Source: Bacteroidetes bacterium QS_8_68_28 (lineage in GTDB: Bacteria; Bacteroidota; Rhodothermia; Rhodothermales; Salinibacteraceae). From it: DNA of 47,762 bases. The notes below the pieces were generated by a model. The model saw only the letters and a program-made list of their open reading frames with translations, was not told the DNA's origin and did not search any database. The translations under genes were made by a program, and so were the position numbers. Shown here in pieces: positions 1 through 7,461 of the stretch. Where the stretch lies: the NCBI GenBank assembly GCA_003022485.1, contig PXTS01000087.1, positions 1 through 47,762 of the forward strand, read 5' to 3'. The stretch's first letter is position 1. Every line of letters starts with the position of its first letter.

Positions 1-3
1 TAC

Positions 4-37
4 AAAACCCGCAAACGCCATTTTTAGCGCCTGCGGG
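4..37 (-). terminator. Rho-independent terminator of tRNA-Leu
   Basis: On the minus strand an 11-bp stem (arms at + positions 8-18 and 27-37, two G-U pairs) with an 8-nt loop is followed by four Ts (+ positions 4-7). It lies 14 nt past the 3' end of the tRNA, where a transcription stop is expected. Confidence 0.8.
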
Positions 38-51
38 CCGTTTTCGTGTAG

Positions 52-137
52 TACCCGAGGGGGGACTCGAACCCCCACTCCCTAAAGCGGGAAACGGATT
101 TTGAATCCGTCGCGTCTACCAATTCCGCCACTCGGGC
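52..137 (-). tRNA. tRNA-Leu (anticodon CAA)
   Basis: Read on the minus strand this folds as a class II tRNA of 86 nt. The acceptor arms are GCCCGAG and CTCGGGT (G1-U72 wobble), the discriminator base is A, the D arm contains GGTAGACGC, and the anticodon stem ACGGATT/AATCCGT presents CAA. A long variable arm (TTCCCGCTTTAGGGAG region) and a GGTTCGAGTCC T loop follow. It decodes the leucine codon UUG. CCA is not encoded, so it must be added after transcription. A strong hairpin terminator lies just downstream, so it is probably transcribed alone. Confidence 0.97.
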
Positions 138-261
138 ATTTGGGGTCTGTGGCCTACATGGACTTATTTATGCTTTCGCTTGTTGCGTTTACCTGAAACC
201 GTTTCCCCATATTTTCCTCACAACACCTGACTTCCCCCGTTCTCAGGGCATTTGCGGCAGG

Positions 262-299
262 TCTGTGGGGAATTGTTCTGTGGGGAATTGTTCTGTGGG
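262..299. repeat. Tandem duplication, period 15, 2.5 copies
   Basis: The 15-mer TCTGTGGGGAATTGT is present at 262-276 and 277-291, followed by a partial copy to 299. It lies upstream of the minus-strand tRNA, in non-coding DNA. Confidence 0.95.
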
Positions 300-307
300 T
301 CAATCGC

Positions 308-338
308 TCCTCTGATCGGACGTTCCTCTGATCGGACG
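308..338. repeat. Tandem duplication, period 16
   Basis: TCCTCTGATCGGACG occurs at 308-322 and 324-338, separated by one T. It starts only 9 nt after the preceding duplication, so two unrelated duplications sit side by side. Confidence 0.95.
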
Positions 339-364
339 GCTGTGCGGGAAGTGGGGTAAGTCGC

Positions 365-696
365 TCACATCGCGGCGAGCAGTGGGGCCGAGGCCACGCG
401 CAAGTCGTTCGTCGGGCGTGCGCGTGCTTCGAGGTAGCGAGCGGCGCGCTCCTGCGCCGTCTGCTTTCCGTCGCTGAATGCCATGTCGACGACTACCTGC
501 GAAAGTCATGCTCAACCTGACCGAGTAGCAGGAAGAGTTCCTGGTCTGCTTGCAAGCGCTCGTCGCCCCCCACCAATTTTTGTCGCGTACATAGCGCTCA
601 TGGTTTTCTCTCGGTTGGTTCGTGGCTTTCACCCTCGGGCTGGATGTCCACTGTCAGGGGAAGGTCAACCAGCTGTACTTTGTCGCCCGTTTGCGT
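365..696 (-). pseudogene. Decayed protein-coding fragments, unknown family
   Basis: Three minus-strand stretches read like protein but are split by stops and frame changes. Positions 696-598 read QTGDKVQLVDLPLTVDIQPE and end at a TGA. In the same frame 597-493 contains GGDERLQADQELFLLLGQVE and ends at a TAG. In another frame 484-365 encodes MAFSDGKQTAQERAARYLEA and ends at a TGA. The first piece has no start codon and I recognise no family. The composition is unlike the shadow frames around it, so remains of one or two small genes are likely. It could instead be two or three tiny real genes overlapping at ATGA. Confidence 0.3.
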
Positions 697-793
697 TCAA
701 ATAAATGGCTAAAGTCGAGCTTAGGGTACAGCTCCTTTACCCGACACCATCGACTCGATGAAACAGTCTAACAAACCGCTTCGATTTGTCGTT

Positions 794-881
794 GACTCGA
801 CCTGATTGGACTTTTACGACGACAATCTTCATGATTAATATTGAGTATAATTAAAAAGTTGTTCTTCTTCAAGGTCGAGTC
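794..881. repeat. AT-rich island flanked by 10-bp inverted repeat
   Basis: GACTCGACCT (794-803) is exactly inverted as AGGTCGAGTC (872-881). The 68 nt between are about 28% GC by my count, in a window that is otherwise very GC-rich, and include a TATAAT at 846-851. It could be a miniature mobile element remnant, a structured RNA or a transferred scrap. No transposase is next to it. Confidence 0.6.
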
Positions 882-1137
882 GTGCCAGGTGCGGGGGTAG
901 CTTACTCTGGCAGCGGAACCTGCTTGGAGAGAGCCCTCCAATCGGACCGTCGAAGTCTGGGAGGCCGGCGTTCCGATGTTCACTTCAGATTGCTTCAGAG
1001 GATCCTCTTTTCCCGCTTCCACTTTTGACTCGATGAGCAAAGCAACGATGGCCGACCGCGCGTGCTGCCTCAAATTTTCTTATAGCGACCGCAGAAAACA
1101 GACTCAGAATCCCGCACCCACGAATCACGCACCACAC

Positions 1138-2154
1138 ATGACGGCCTACACGCCTGCTGACGACCGCTACGACGAGATGCCGTACGCCCGAACCGGGCGC
1201 TCGGGGCTGCGCCTCCCGCCCATCGCGCTGGGGTTGTGGCAAAACTTCGGCGGCGTGGACCCTCCGAGCGACGCCCGCGCGGTGGTGCGCCGCGCCTTCG
1301 ACCTCGGGGTCACCCACTTCGACCTGGCCAACAACTACGGCCCGCCGCCCGGCAGCGCCGAGGAAACGTTCGGCCGCCTCCTGCGCACCGACCTCGCCGG
1401 GCACCGCGACGAGCTCGTCATTTCCACGAAGGCCGGCTACCGGATGGGGCCCGGCCCCTACGGCGACGGCGGCTCGCGCAAGTACCTGCTCGCCAGCCTC
1501 GACCAGAGCCTCGACCGGCTGGGGCTGGACTACGTGGACGTCTTCTACCACCACCGGCCCGACCCCGAGACGCCGCTGGAGGAAACGATGGGCGCGCTCG
1601 CGCACGCCGTGCGGCAGGGCAAGGCGCTTTACGTGGGGCTGTCGAACTACTCCGCCGACCAGACGCGCCGCGCCGCCGCGATCCTGCGCGACCTCGGCGC
1701 GCCCTGCGTGGTGCACCAGCCGCGGTACAGCCTCTTCGACCGATGGGCCGAGGAAGACGGACTGTTCGACATGTTGGAGGAAAAAGGCATCGGGGCGGTC
1801 GTGTACTCGCCGCTCGCTCAGGGCCTGCTGACCGACAAGTACCTCGCGGGCGGCGTGCCCGAAGGCTCGCGCATGGCGAAGGAGCACAGCGAGCTTTACG
1901 AAGACGACATCAGCGGCGCGCGCCGCGAGCAGCTGCGCGGCCTGAACGACGTTGCCGAGGCGCGCGGCCAGTCGCTGGCGCAGCTCGCGCTGGCGTGGGT
2001 GCTGCGCCGGCCCGCCGTGACGACCGCGCTCGTTGGCGCGAGTCGGCCCGAGCAGGTCGAGGAGAACGTCGCCGCGCTCGACCGGCTCGCGCTCTCTGAA
2101 GACGAGGAAGCGGCCATCGAAGCCCTGCTCGACGACGATTCCGCTGCCGCATGA
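1138..2154 (+). CDS. Aldo/keto reductase, YghZ (glyceraldehyde-3-phosphate reductase)-like
   Basis: A 338-residue cytosolic NADPH-dependent oxidoreductase with a TIM-barrel fold, of usual family length. The catalytic tetrad is visible: Asp62 and Tyr67 in THFDLANNYG, Lys98 in STKAGY, His139 in YHHRPD. The C-terminal cofactor segment ALVGASRPEQVEEN is typical of the family. THFDLANNYGPPPGSAE and the YHHRPDPETPLEET stretch resemble YghZ-type enzymes that reduce L-glyceraldehyde 3-phosphate and methylglyoxal, but the substrate cannot be fixed from sequence. I chose ATG 1138 because the frame upstream reads as repeat-like non-coding DNA. It appears to be a single-gene unit ending about 300 nt before prfA. 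Confidence 0.9.
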   Translation: MTAYTPADDRYDEMPYARTGRSGLRLPPIALGLWQNFGGVDPPSDARAVVRRAFDLGVTHFDLANNYGPPPGSAEETFGRLLRTDLAGHRDELVISTKAGYRMGPGPYGDGGSRKYLLASLDQSLDRLGLDYVDVFYHHRPDPETPLEETMGALAHAVRQGKALYVGLSNYSADQTRRAAAILRDLGAPCVVHQPRYSLFDRWAEEDGLFDMLEEKGIGAVVYSPLAQGLLTDKYLAGGVPEGSRMAKEHSELYEDDISGARREQLRGLNDVAEARGQSLAQLALAWVLRRPAVTTALVGASRPEQVEENVAALDRLALSEDEEAAIEALLDDDSAAA

Positions 2155-2461
2155 ACCCCGGACCGGCATCCTCGCGCTCGGAGGCACATTGCTTCTCCCG
2201 CCGCCGTTTTTTCTTCTCGACTTCCTTCCAGACGCGCCCCTCCTGTGGACCAGCCCGCCCCCCTTGCGGACGCCCCGAACGCAGCAAGCGATCCGGCCGG
2301 AACGACGGAAACCGCACCGGAACGACTGCAACGCGCGCCACGGTCCGGCCAAGTAGGTCAGCAACCGTCGTTTCGCTGATCTGCCTTGCGGTGAACCACG
2401 CCTTGCCGGTGCAGGTACAGCAAGGCGCCTGCCCGCCGCCCGCGCTTGCCGAGACGCCGCC
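2155..2461. other. Intergenic spacer, no gene seen
   Basis: This 307-nt gap between the reductase and prfA has open frames on the plus strand, but their composition is biased and matches no family I know. CCTTGCGGTG and GCAAGGCGCC near 2388-2445 could form a weak hairpin. I see no convincing promoter or terminator. Confidence 0.5.
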
Positions 2462-3535
2462 ATGATCGACCGCGACATCCTCGACAAAATCAAGGCTCGC
2501 CACGAGGAGGTCCAGCAGGAAATGGCCGATCCCGCCGTGGCCCGCGACCCCGGGCAGATGGCCGAGCTGGGCAGGGAGCATAGCCGCCTCAAGGATGTGG
2601 TCGCCGCCATCGAGCGCTACGAAGCAATGATCGAAGAGCAAGCGAACCTGCGCGAGCTGGTCGAGAATGGAGAAGGCGAAATTGCCGACATGGCCGCTGC
2701 CGAGCTGGAAGACCTCGAAAAGCGCCTGCCCGCGACCGAGCGCACCCTGCGCCTCCAGCTCGTCCCCGATGATCCCGAAGCCGACAGGAGCGCCATCGTC
2801 GAGATCCGTGCGGGCACCGGCGGGGATGAGGCGGCCCTCTTCGCTGGGGACCTGTTCCGGCTCTACACGCGCTTTGCCGAGGAGCGCGGCTGGCGCGTCG
2901 AAACGATTAGCCTCTCGCACGGCACGCAGGGCGGCTTCAAGGAAATCGTCTTCAGCGTCGAGGGCGAGGGCGTCTTTGGCGTCATGAAGTATGAAAGCGG
3001 CGTCCACCGCGTGCAGCGCGTGCCCGAGACCGAGTCGAGCGGGCGCATCCACACCTCCGCTGCCACTGTAGCGGTGCTGCCGGAGGCGGAGGACGTGGAC
3101 GTAGACCTCAAGCAGCACGAGCTGACGGTGGATACCTTCCGCGCCAGCGGCCCGGGCGGCCAGTCTGTCAACACGACCGACTCGGCCATCCGCATCACGC
3201 ACGAGCCGACGGGGCTGGTCGTGTCGTGCCAGGACGAGAAGAGTCAGCACAAAAACCGCGCGAAGGCCATGCGCGTCCTCCGCTCGCGCCTCTACGAAAA
3301 GAAGCGCGAGGAGCAGCAAGAAGAGCGTGCCGAGGAGCGCCGCGCGCAGATCGGCAGCGGCGACCGCTCGGCGAAAATCCGCACCTACAACTTTCCGCAG
3401 GATCGCCTGACGGATCACCGCCTGGGCGGCGACGAAAAGAACTACGCCCTTTCCAGCGTCATCGACGGCGATCTGGGGCCGGTCATCGAGGCGTTGCGGA
3501 TGCAAGAAAATGCCGAGCGGCTGGGGGAGATATAG
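2462..3535 (+). CDS. prfA: Peptide chain release factor 1
   Basis: A 357-residue RF1 that recognises UAA and UAG at the ribosomal A site and triggers peptide release. The GGQ catalytic motif is at 232-234 ([17 protein letters not shown]). The codon-recognition tripeptide is PET (188-190, in [15 protein letters not shown]), fitting the RF1 PxT pattern rather than the RF2 SPF. The N-terminal helical domain and the C-terminal [15 protein letters not shown] block are intact. The start ATG follows GACGCCGCC with no Shine-Dalgarno. A hemK/prmC methylase, often next to prfA in other phyla, is not seen here. Confidence 0.98.
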   Translation: MIDRDILDKIKARHEEVQQEMADPAVARDPGQMAELGREHSRLKDVVAAIERYEAMIEEQANLRELVENGEGEIADMAAAELEDLEKRLPATERTLRLQLVPDDPEADRSAIVEIRAGTGGDEAALFAGDLFRLYTRFAEERGWRVETISLSHGTQGGFKEIVFSVEGEGVFGVMKYESGVHRVQRVPETESSGRIHTSAATVAVLPEAEDVDVDLKQHELTVDTFRASGPGGQSVNTTDSAIRITHEPTGLVVSCQDEKSQHKNRAKAMRVLRSRLYEKKREEQQEERAEERRAQIGSGDRSAKIRTYNFPQDRLTDHRLGGDEKNYALSSVIDGDLGPVIEALRMQENAERLGEI

Positions 3536-3746
3536 TCGTTGGTCGACGCTAATTTGCGCGCTTTTACGAATCGAACACCAACCACCAAGAACCAATTACC
3601 AAATTACGCACACTTTTCAACGAATCGATGCGACACTGGCGCGGCGCCTCGGTTAACCTACGATGCACTTTTGCCCTGCTCTCGTCCCGGACGCGAGGGC
3701 GTGACTTTTCCGTCATCCCACAGGGACTCTTTCTGCTCCGTTTTCT

Positions 3747-4166
3747 ATGGCCGACCCAGACACCTATCCCTACGAGCTCACCTATGCGATCAGCGGCGTC
3801 TTGAACGACGACAAGACGCAGAATATTATCGACGAAATCAGTAACTACCTCGCCGGCAACGGCGGGAACGTCGAAGAGGTAGACGAATGGGGCTCGCAGC
3901 GCCTGGCCTACCGCATCGACGGCAAACGCAGCGGCTACTACGTGCGCGCCTACTTCGAGGCGCCCGGCGAGCTGATTCCGAAGGTCGAGCGCCGCCTCCA
4001 GCGCAACGATGACATCCTGCGCTACGTGACGTTGCGCATGGACGCGAAGATGCGCCGGCAGCGCCGGCAGCGCCTGGAGCGCAAAGACCGCGAGGCTGCC
4101 GAAGAAGCGGCCGAAACCGCCGCTGAAGAAGCAGCAGAAGAAGCGGAGGCTGAAGAAGCAAGCTGA
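3747..4166 (+). CDS. rpsF: 30S ribosomal protein S6
   Basis: A 139-residue S6 that binds S18 and 16S rRNA in the small-subunit platform. The fold motifs YELTYAISGVL, the WGSQRLAYRIDGKRSGYYV strand pair and the RYVTLRMDAK end are present. After about residue 110 a tail made almost only of Glu and Ala (EAAEEAAETAAEEAAEEAEA) is encoded in the gene. In E. coli a shorter glutamate tail is added enzymatically by RimK. First gene of an rpsF-rpsR-rplI unit with short gaps of 43 and 91 nt. The start ATG follows TTTTCT and has no Shine-Dalgarno. Confidence 0.97.
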   Translation: MADPDTYPYELTYAISGVLNDDKTQNIIDEISNYLAGNGGNVEEVDEWGSQRLAYRIDGKRSGYYVRAYFEAPGELIPKVERRLQRNDDILRYVTLRMDAKMRRQRRQRLERKDREAAEEAAETAAEEAAEEAEAEEAS

Positions 4167-4209
4167 CCACCTGATGCGCGAAAAACCTTTTTCAACCGCC
4201 AACTAACTC

Positions 4210-4425
4210 ATGCCCCGAGGAGCCGACCGCAGCGAATACCAGTCGATGGCCTACGTCGATTTCCGTGACGTGGAGTTTTTGGAGCAGCACCTCAACAGCC
4301 AGGGCAAGCTCCTGCCGCGCCGCGTGACGGGCGCCCCCGCGCGCATCCAGCGCCAGCTCTCGAAGGCTGTCAAGCGCGCGCGTCACATGGCCCTCCTTCC
4401 CTACGTGACCGACTCGATTCGGTGA
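4210..4425 (+). CDS. rpsR: 30S ribosomal protein S18
   Basis: A 71-residue S18, normal for the family, partner of S6 in the 30S platform. It shows the DFRDVEFLEQHLNSQGKLLPRR block, then TGAPARIQRQLSKAVKRARHMALLPYV, the classic S18 RNA-binding signature. There are no cysteines, so this is a zinc-free form. It lies 43 nt after rpsF and 91 nt before rplI, and is surely co-transcribed with them. The start follows AACTAACTC with no Shine-Dalgarno. Confidence 0.97.
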   Translation: MPRGADRSEYQSMAYVDFRDVEFLEQHLNSQGKLLPRRVTGAPARIQRQLSKAVKRARHMALLPYVTDSIR

Positions 4426-4516
4426 GTCGATTGTTGGCGCTTGGTCGTTGAAAATTTCTCTGCGGCCGGCCCCAGCGACCGAAGGCCGAACACCAAAAAC
4501 TAAACGCCAATCCTCC

Positions 4517-4966
4517 ATGAACGTCATCCTGCTCGAAGACGTGGAGCACCTCGGCCGGCGCGGCGACCTCGCGGAGGTGGCCGACGGCTACGGGCGCAAC
4601 TACCTGATCCCCCAGCAGAAAGCCCGCCTCGCCACCGAGGGGGCCATCAAGGCGCTCGAAGAGGAAGAGCGCCAAGCCGCCGCGCGCCGCGCGCAGAGCC
4701 GCGAGGAGGCGCAGGAACTGGCCGAGGAGCTGGAAGACCTGCTCGTGGTCGTCAGCGCGCGCGTCAGCGACGACGACAAGATCTATGGCTCGGTTACGCC
4801 GCAGCAAGTTTCCGTTGAGCTCTCCGAGCGCGACTACGAGATCGACCGGCGCGACATCGAGCTCGAGGAAGACCCGATTCGCCGCCTCGGCGTCTACACC
4901 GCCACCGTCGAGGTCCACGACGGCGTCACCGCCGACCTCAAGGTGCAGGTCATGCCTGAGGGGTGA
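4517..4966 (+). CDS. rplI: 50S ribosomal protein L9
   Basis: A 149-residue L9 with the usual two-domain dumbbell shape. The N-terminal domain starts MNVILLEDVEHLGRRGD and contains VADGYGRNYLIPQQKA, the L9 signature. A long charged connecting helix (about 50-80) follows, and the C-terminal domain contains KIYGSVTPQQV. L9 binds 23S rRNA near the L1 stalk and affects reading-frame maintenance. I start at ATG 4517, where L9 homology begins. The 23 codons upstream in frame read as spacer. The ATG follows CAATCCTCC, a pyrimidine-rich leader. Confidence 0.97.
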   Translation: MNVILLEDVEHLGRRGDLAEVADGYGRNYLIPQQKARLATEGAIKALEEEERQAAARRAQSREEAQELAEELEDLLVVVSARVSDDDKIYGSVTPQQVSVELSERDYEIDRRDIELEEDPIRRLGVYTATVEVHDGVTADLKVQVMPEG

Positions 4967-4971
4967 GGGCG

Positions 4972-5001
4972 CATTTTCGCGTGGGACATTTTCGCGTGGG
5001 A
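4972..5001. repeat. Tandem duplication, period 15
   Basis: CATTTTCGCGTGGGA is repeated exactly at 4972-4986 and 4987-5001, starting 5 nt after the rplI stop codon. Confidence 0.95.
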
Positions 5002-5119
5002 CGGCCGAGGTAACGAGCGCCCGCAGGATCTGCGGCCTCGCTGCCGGGTACGATAAAGCAACAACGCGCGGCCTTGGCGCCGGCGTCATCATCTTTTTCG
5101 CCCGCACTTCTGTGATCCG

Positions 5120-5407
5120 ATGAGCCTCTACGATCTGCACGACGCCACCCTCAACGACGACCAGGGGCAGGGCTACGCCTACTCCGAGAAGACCGTCTAC
5201 GGCAAAGCCTACAAAGGCGTCTTCTTTTTCGAAAACGGCAATGCCGACCCCGAGGAACTGACCGATGAGGAGGCCGAGCACGAGTTCAGCGGCATTCTCT
5301 ACGATCGCAGCCGCGAGCGCGAGAAGAGCTTCCCTGTGCGCGTGGAGAACGTGATCGACACCCCCTCCGGCATCCGCGCGGACTTCGTAGCAACCGAAAA
5401 GCCGTAG
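5120..5407 (+). CDS. Small acidic protein of unknown function
   Basis: A 95-residue, strongly acidic protein that I do not recognise. It starts MSLYDLHDATLNDDQGQG and has a middle AYKGVFFFENGNADPEELTD followed by a DEEAEHEFSGILYDRS helix-like stretch. No signal peptide, membrane segment or cysteine is present. Codon use matches its neighbours and the frame ends cleanly at TAG, so it is probably real. It is 153 nt downstream of rplI in the same direction, and could be transcribed with it or from its own promoter. Confidence 0.65.
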   Translation: MSLYDLHDATLNDDQGQGYAYSEKTVYGKAYKGVFFFENGNADPEELTDEEAEHEFSGILYDRSREREKSFPVRVENVIDTPSGIRADFVATEKP

Positions 5408-5444
5408 CGCTCGGCGGGGGCGGGGATGGTACGAAGGGACCCGT

Positions 5445-5483
5445 CTGACGAGCAGGCCTGACGAGCAGGCCTGACGAGCAGGC
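5445..5483. repeat. Tandem triplication, period 13
   Basis: CTGACGAGCAGGC occurs three times without error (5445-5457, 5458-5470, 5471-5483) in the convergent spacer after the small unknown gene. Confidence 0.97.
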
Positions 5484-5612
5484 GCCCGGTTGCCCCTTCG
5501 AGAGCGTGAGACGCAGAGCGCGAGCGACCGTCTGCGTACAGAAGATGTGTTTATCGTGTGCGTGTTGCTCGTATCAAAACCGAAGACATTCGCCACTGAA
5601 TAGACGCTTTTC

Positions 5613-5646
5613 CCGCTTCGAAACTCTTTCCGCTTCGAAACTCTTC
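5613..5646. repeat. Tandem duplication, period 17
   Basis: CCGCTTCGAAACTCTTT at 5613-5629 is repeated with one final mismatch at 5630-5646, shortly downstream of the minus-strand asparaginase-domain gene, which ends at 5676. Confidence 0.95.
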
Positions 5647-5675
5647 CCGAAAAGCAAGCGGACCGCGAGCTGCCG

Positions 5676-6218
5676 TCAGCGTTCCTCGGGAGAAGTCGCG
5701 GCCTCGGACGCGTTGCCGGCGCGTTCGAAGCGGTTGGCTTCGGCGTTTTTGCGCACCTCCTCGGGGCGAAAGACCTGCCCGTTCATGGCGATGTAGACGC
5801 CGGGCGAGAGCGTCTGGGCCGCCGCCATCGCAAAGCCGATGTTGAAGACCGCGTCGCTGGCCTTGAAGCGCGCCGGGCTGAGCGAACCGACCAGGACGAC
5901 GGTCTTGGTAGGCATGTCGCCGTCTCCGGCCAGTGCCTCCCGGAGCGCCCGCGCGGTGAGGACCATCGTGTCGGTGCCATGAGTAATGAGCACGTGTTGG
6001 GCCTCCGCGTCGGTCGCGCGGCGGACGAGTGTGCAGCGGTCCGCGTCGGTCATCTCGAGGCTGTCCTTGCGCAAGACGACCTCGACGTCGTAGTCGGCGG
6101 TGACGCCGGCCTCGCGCAGGATCTCGCCAATCTGCGGCTCGCCGACTTCGTACTCGCTCTTGGCGTCGAAGTAGAGCTTGTCGATGGTGCCGCCGGCGGT
6201 GAGGATCTGGATGGGCAC
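5676..6218 (-). CDS. Stand-alone asparaginase N-terminal-domain protein
   Basis: A 180-residue protein matching the N-terminal half of type I/II L-asparaginases. ILTAGGTIDK near the start carries the first catalytic Thr, HGTDTMVLTARAL the second Thr and Asp, and VVLVGSLSPARF the next conserved loop. Full enzymes are about 325-350 residues; here the frame ends after an alpha/beta domain and a short charged tail, with no C-terminal domain downstream. The start is GTG 6218, just before the first strand (PIQILTAGG); frame upstream runs into a tandem repeat. It may hydrolyse asparagine or another amide, or be a non-catalytic relative. The gene lies 197 nt downstream of pgeF on the same strand, with a triplicated 17-mer between. 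Confidence 0.8.
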   Translation of the reverse strand: MPIQILTAGGTIDKLYFDAKSEYEVGEPQIGEILREAGVTADYDVEVVLRKDSLEMTDADRCTLVRRATDAEAQHVLITHGTDTMVLTARALREALAGDGDMPTKTVVLVGSLSPARFKASDAVFNIGFAMAAAQTLSPGVYIAMNGQVFRPEEVRKNAEANRFERAGNASEAATSPEER

Positions 6219-6273
6219 GTTCGGAGGGGGGAGGGCAGGGGTCTTCAGGAGGAAACGGAACCGGCGGGGCGGA

Positions 6274-6321
6274 AGTGCCGCCACTGGATAAGTGCCGCCA
6301 CTGGATAAGTGCCGCCACTGG
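6274..6321. repeat. Tandem duplication, period 17, 2.8 copies
   Basis: AGTGCCGCCACTGGATA is at 6274-6290 and 6291-6307, with a 14-nt partial copy to 6321. It lies between the two minus-strand genes for the PgeF-family and asparaginase-domain proteins. Confidence 0.97.
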
Positions 6322-6415
6322 TACGGGACGGCGGACGGCCGGCCGTGGACGGCGATCTTCCGGGCCGGGAACGACATCTCACGCGACGGGCGCTTCACGC
6401 ATTTTGCGCTTGAAG

Positions 6416-7252
6416 CTACGCTTCGAAGCCGATGACGCCCATCATGCGCCCGGTCGTACCGCCGGCGGCGCGGTAGGAAAAGAGCGCCTCCGACTCGCCC
6501 ACCGTGCAGCGCGGGCTGACTTCGATCTGCGTTTCTGGGAGGCCGGCGCCCCGAAGCTGCTCGCGGATGGCGGCCTTCAGGTCCACATGCGGCTTCTTTT
6601 GCGCGGGGAAGTCCGCCGGGCGACGCACGAAGCGCTCGGCGAAGCGCTCGGCCACCTCGTTGCCCACCTCGAAGTGCTTCGCTGAGATGCAGGGGCCGAC
6701 GTAGGCACGCGTGGCGCCGGGCCGCGCGCCGAGGGCCTCCATCTCGGCGACGGTCTGGGCGGAAATTTCCTGGACGGTGCCGCGCCACCCGCTGTGGCAG
6801 GCCCCGATCACGCCCGCCTCGGGGGCCGCCAGCAGGACCGCCGCGCAGTCCGCCGCGCTGATGCAGAGGAGCAGTCCCGCGCGGTCGGTGACGAGGCCGT
6901 CGTAGCCGCGAAAGCCGCCCGGCTCGTCCGCGCGCAGGATGTGGTTGCTGTGCACCTGCCCGGCCCGAACCCACTGCTCGGGCGCGAAGCCGACGGCGCC
7001 CCCCAGGCGCCGGCGATTTTCCCGGACGCGGGCGGCCTCGTCGTCGGTCGAGAAGCCCAGGTTGAGCGACGCGTAGGGGCCTTCGCTCACGCCCCCGGCA
7101 CGGGTGGAGAAGCCGGCCGCCAGCTCCTCGGCCTCCGCGAAGATGGTGGGGCGAAGCAGAGCGGGCGCCGGGCTCGTCGCCTCGTCGCTGGAAGAGGCGC
7201 GGGAGGGAGAGGCGGCGGCGGGGTCGGCAGGCATCGGGGGGAGGCAAGGCAT
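6416..7252 (-). CDS. pgeF: PgeF/YfiH-family purine nucleoside phosphorylase (laccase-domain)
   Basis: A 278-residue cytosolic protein of the YfiH/PgeF family, whose members act on purine nucleosides and in E. coli keep wrong amino acids out of peptidoglycan precursors. The family signatures are present in order: FSTRAGGVSEGPYASLNLG, the QVHSNHI metal-binding segment, DGLVTDRAGLLLCISAADC, CHSGWRGTVQEI, and YVGPCIS. The Cys and two His that bind zinc at the active site are all there. The first 35 residues are low-complexity Ala/Pro/Ser, so the true start could be the second Met (MPADPAAAS). It is divergent from clpX, with the clpX promoter in the shared 209-nt gap. Confidence 0.92.
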   Translation of the reverse strand: MPCLPPMPADPAAASPSRASSSDEATSPAPALLRPTIFAEAEELAAGFSTRAGGVSEGPYASLNLGFSTDDEAARVRENRRRLGGAVGFAPEQWVRAGQVHSNHILRADEPGGFRGYDGLVTDRAGLLLCISAADCAAVLLAAPEAGVIGACHSGWRGTVQEISAQTVAEMEALGARPGATRAYVGPCISAKHFEVGNEVAERFAERFVRRPADFPAQKKPHVDLKAAIREQLRGAGLPETQIEVSPRCTVGESEALFSYRAAGGTTGRMMGVIGFEA

Positions 7253-7380
7253 AGAGCGGGGGAGAGGCGCGTCTGCTTGTCAGCACGCGGCGCGGCGGAT
7301 GCAGTTCGCGGCAGGGGCGCGCAGGCGGCCATGCTTAATCGTTTGCTTTTCTTCGAGACAGGCGGCAGGGGGCTTCTGCG

Positions 7381-7413
7381 TTTGCGCAGCGGGCCGGCCG
7401 TCCTGTATCTTCA
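7381..7413 (+). promoter_or_regulatory. Bacteroidota-type promoter of clpX
   Basis: TTTG at 7381-7384 is followed after 21 nt by TATCTTCA at 7406-7413, close to the Bacteroidota -33/-7 consensus (TTTG, 19-21 nt, TAnnTTTG). Transcription would start near 7419-7421, which argues against a clpX start at 7417 and for the GTG at 7462. Confidence 0.55.
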
Positions 7414-7461
7414 AAAGTGTTAAGGAACAAAAAACACTCCGAGCGACCGCTCCTGCGCCGC

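Larger units (their letters stand above)
138..1137. other. 1-kb region without an intact gene
   Basis: Between the tRNA and the aldo/keto reductase I find no complete gene with family support. The stretch holds two short tandem duplications (262-299 and 308-338), broken minus-strand coding fragments (365-696), and an AT-rich island bracketed by a 10-bp inverted repeat (794-881). The word GACTCGATGA appears at 752 and again at 1027. The segment just before the reductase is made of phrases such as ACGAATCACGCACC, which resemble other intergenic words in the window. Overall it looks like decayed, repeat-rich DNA. Confidence 0.6.

Noticed and set aside
262-299. TGGGG repeats as MraZ boxes near the tRNA
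   Set aside because: The period is 15 nt rather than 10, and no cell-division gene is next to it. It is better explained as one of the tandem duplications.
5445-5483. CRISPR-like array
   Set aside because: The three copies are directly adjacent with no spacers and only 13 nt long, and no cas gene is nearby.
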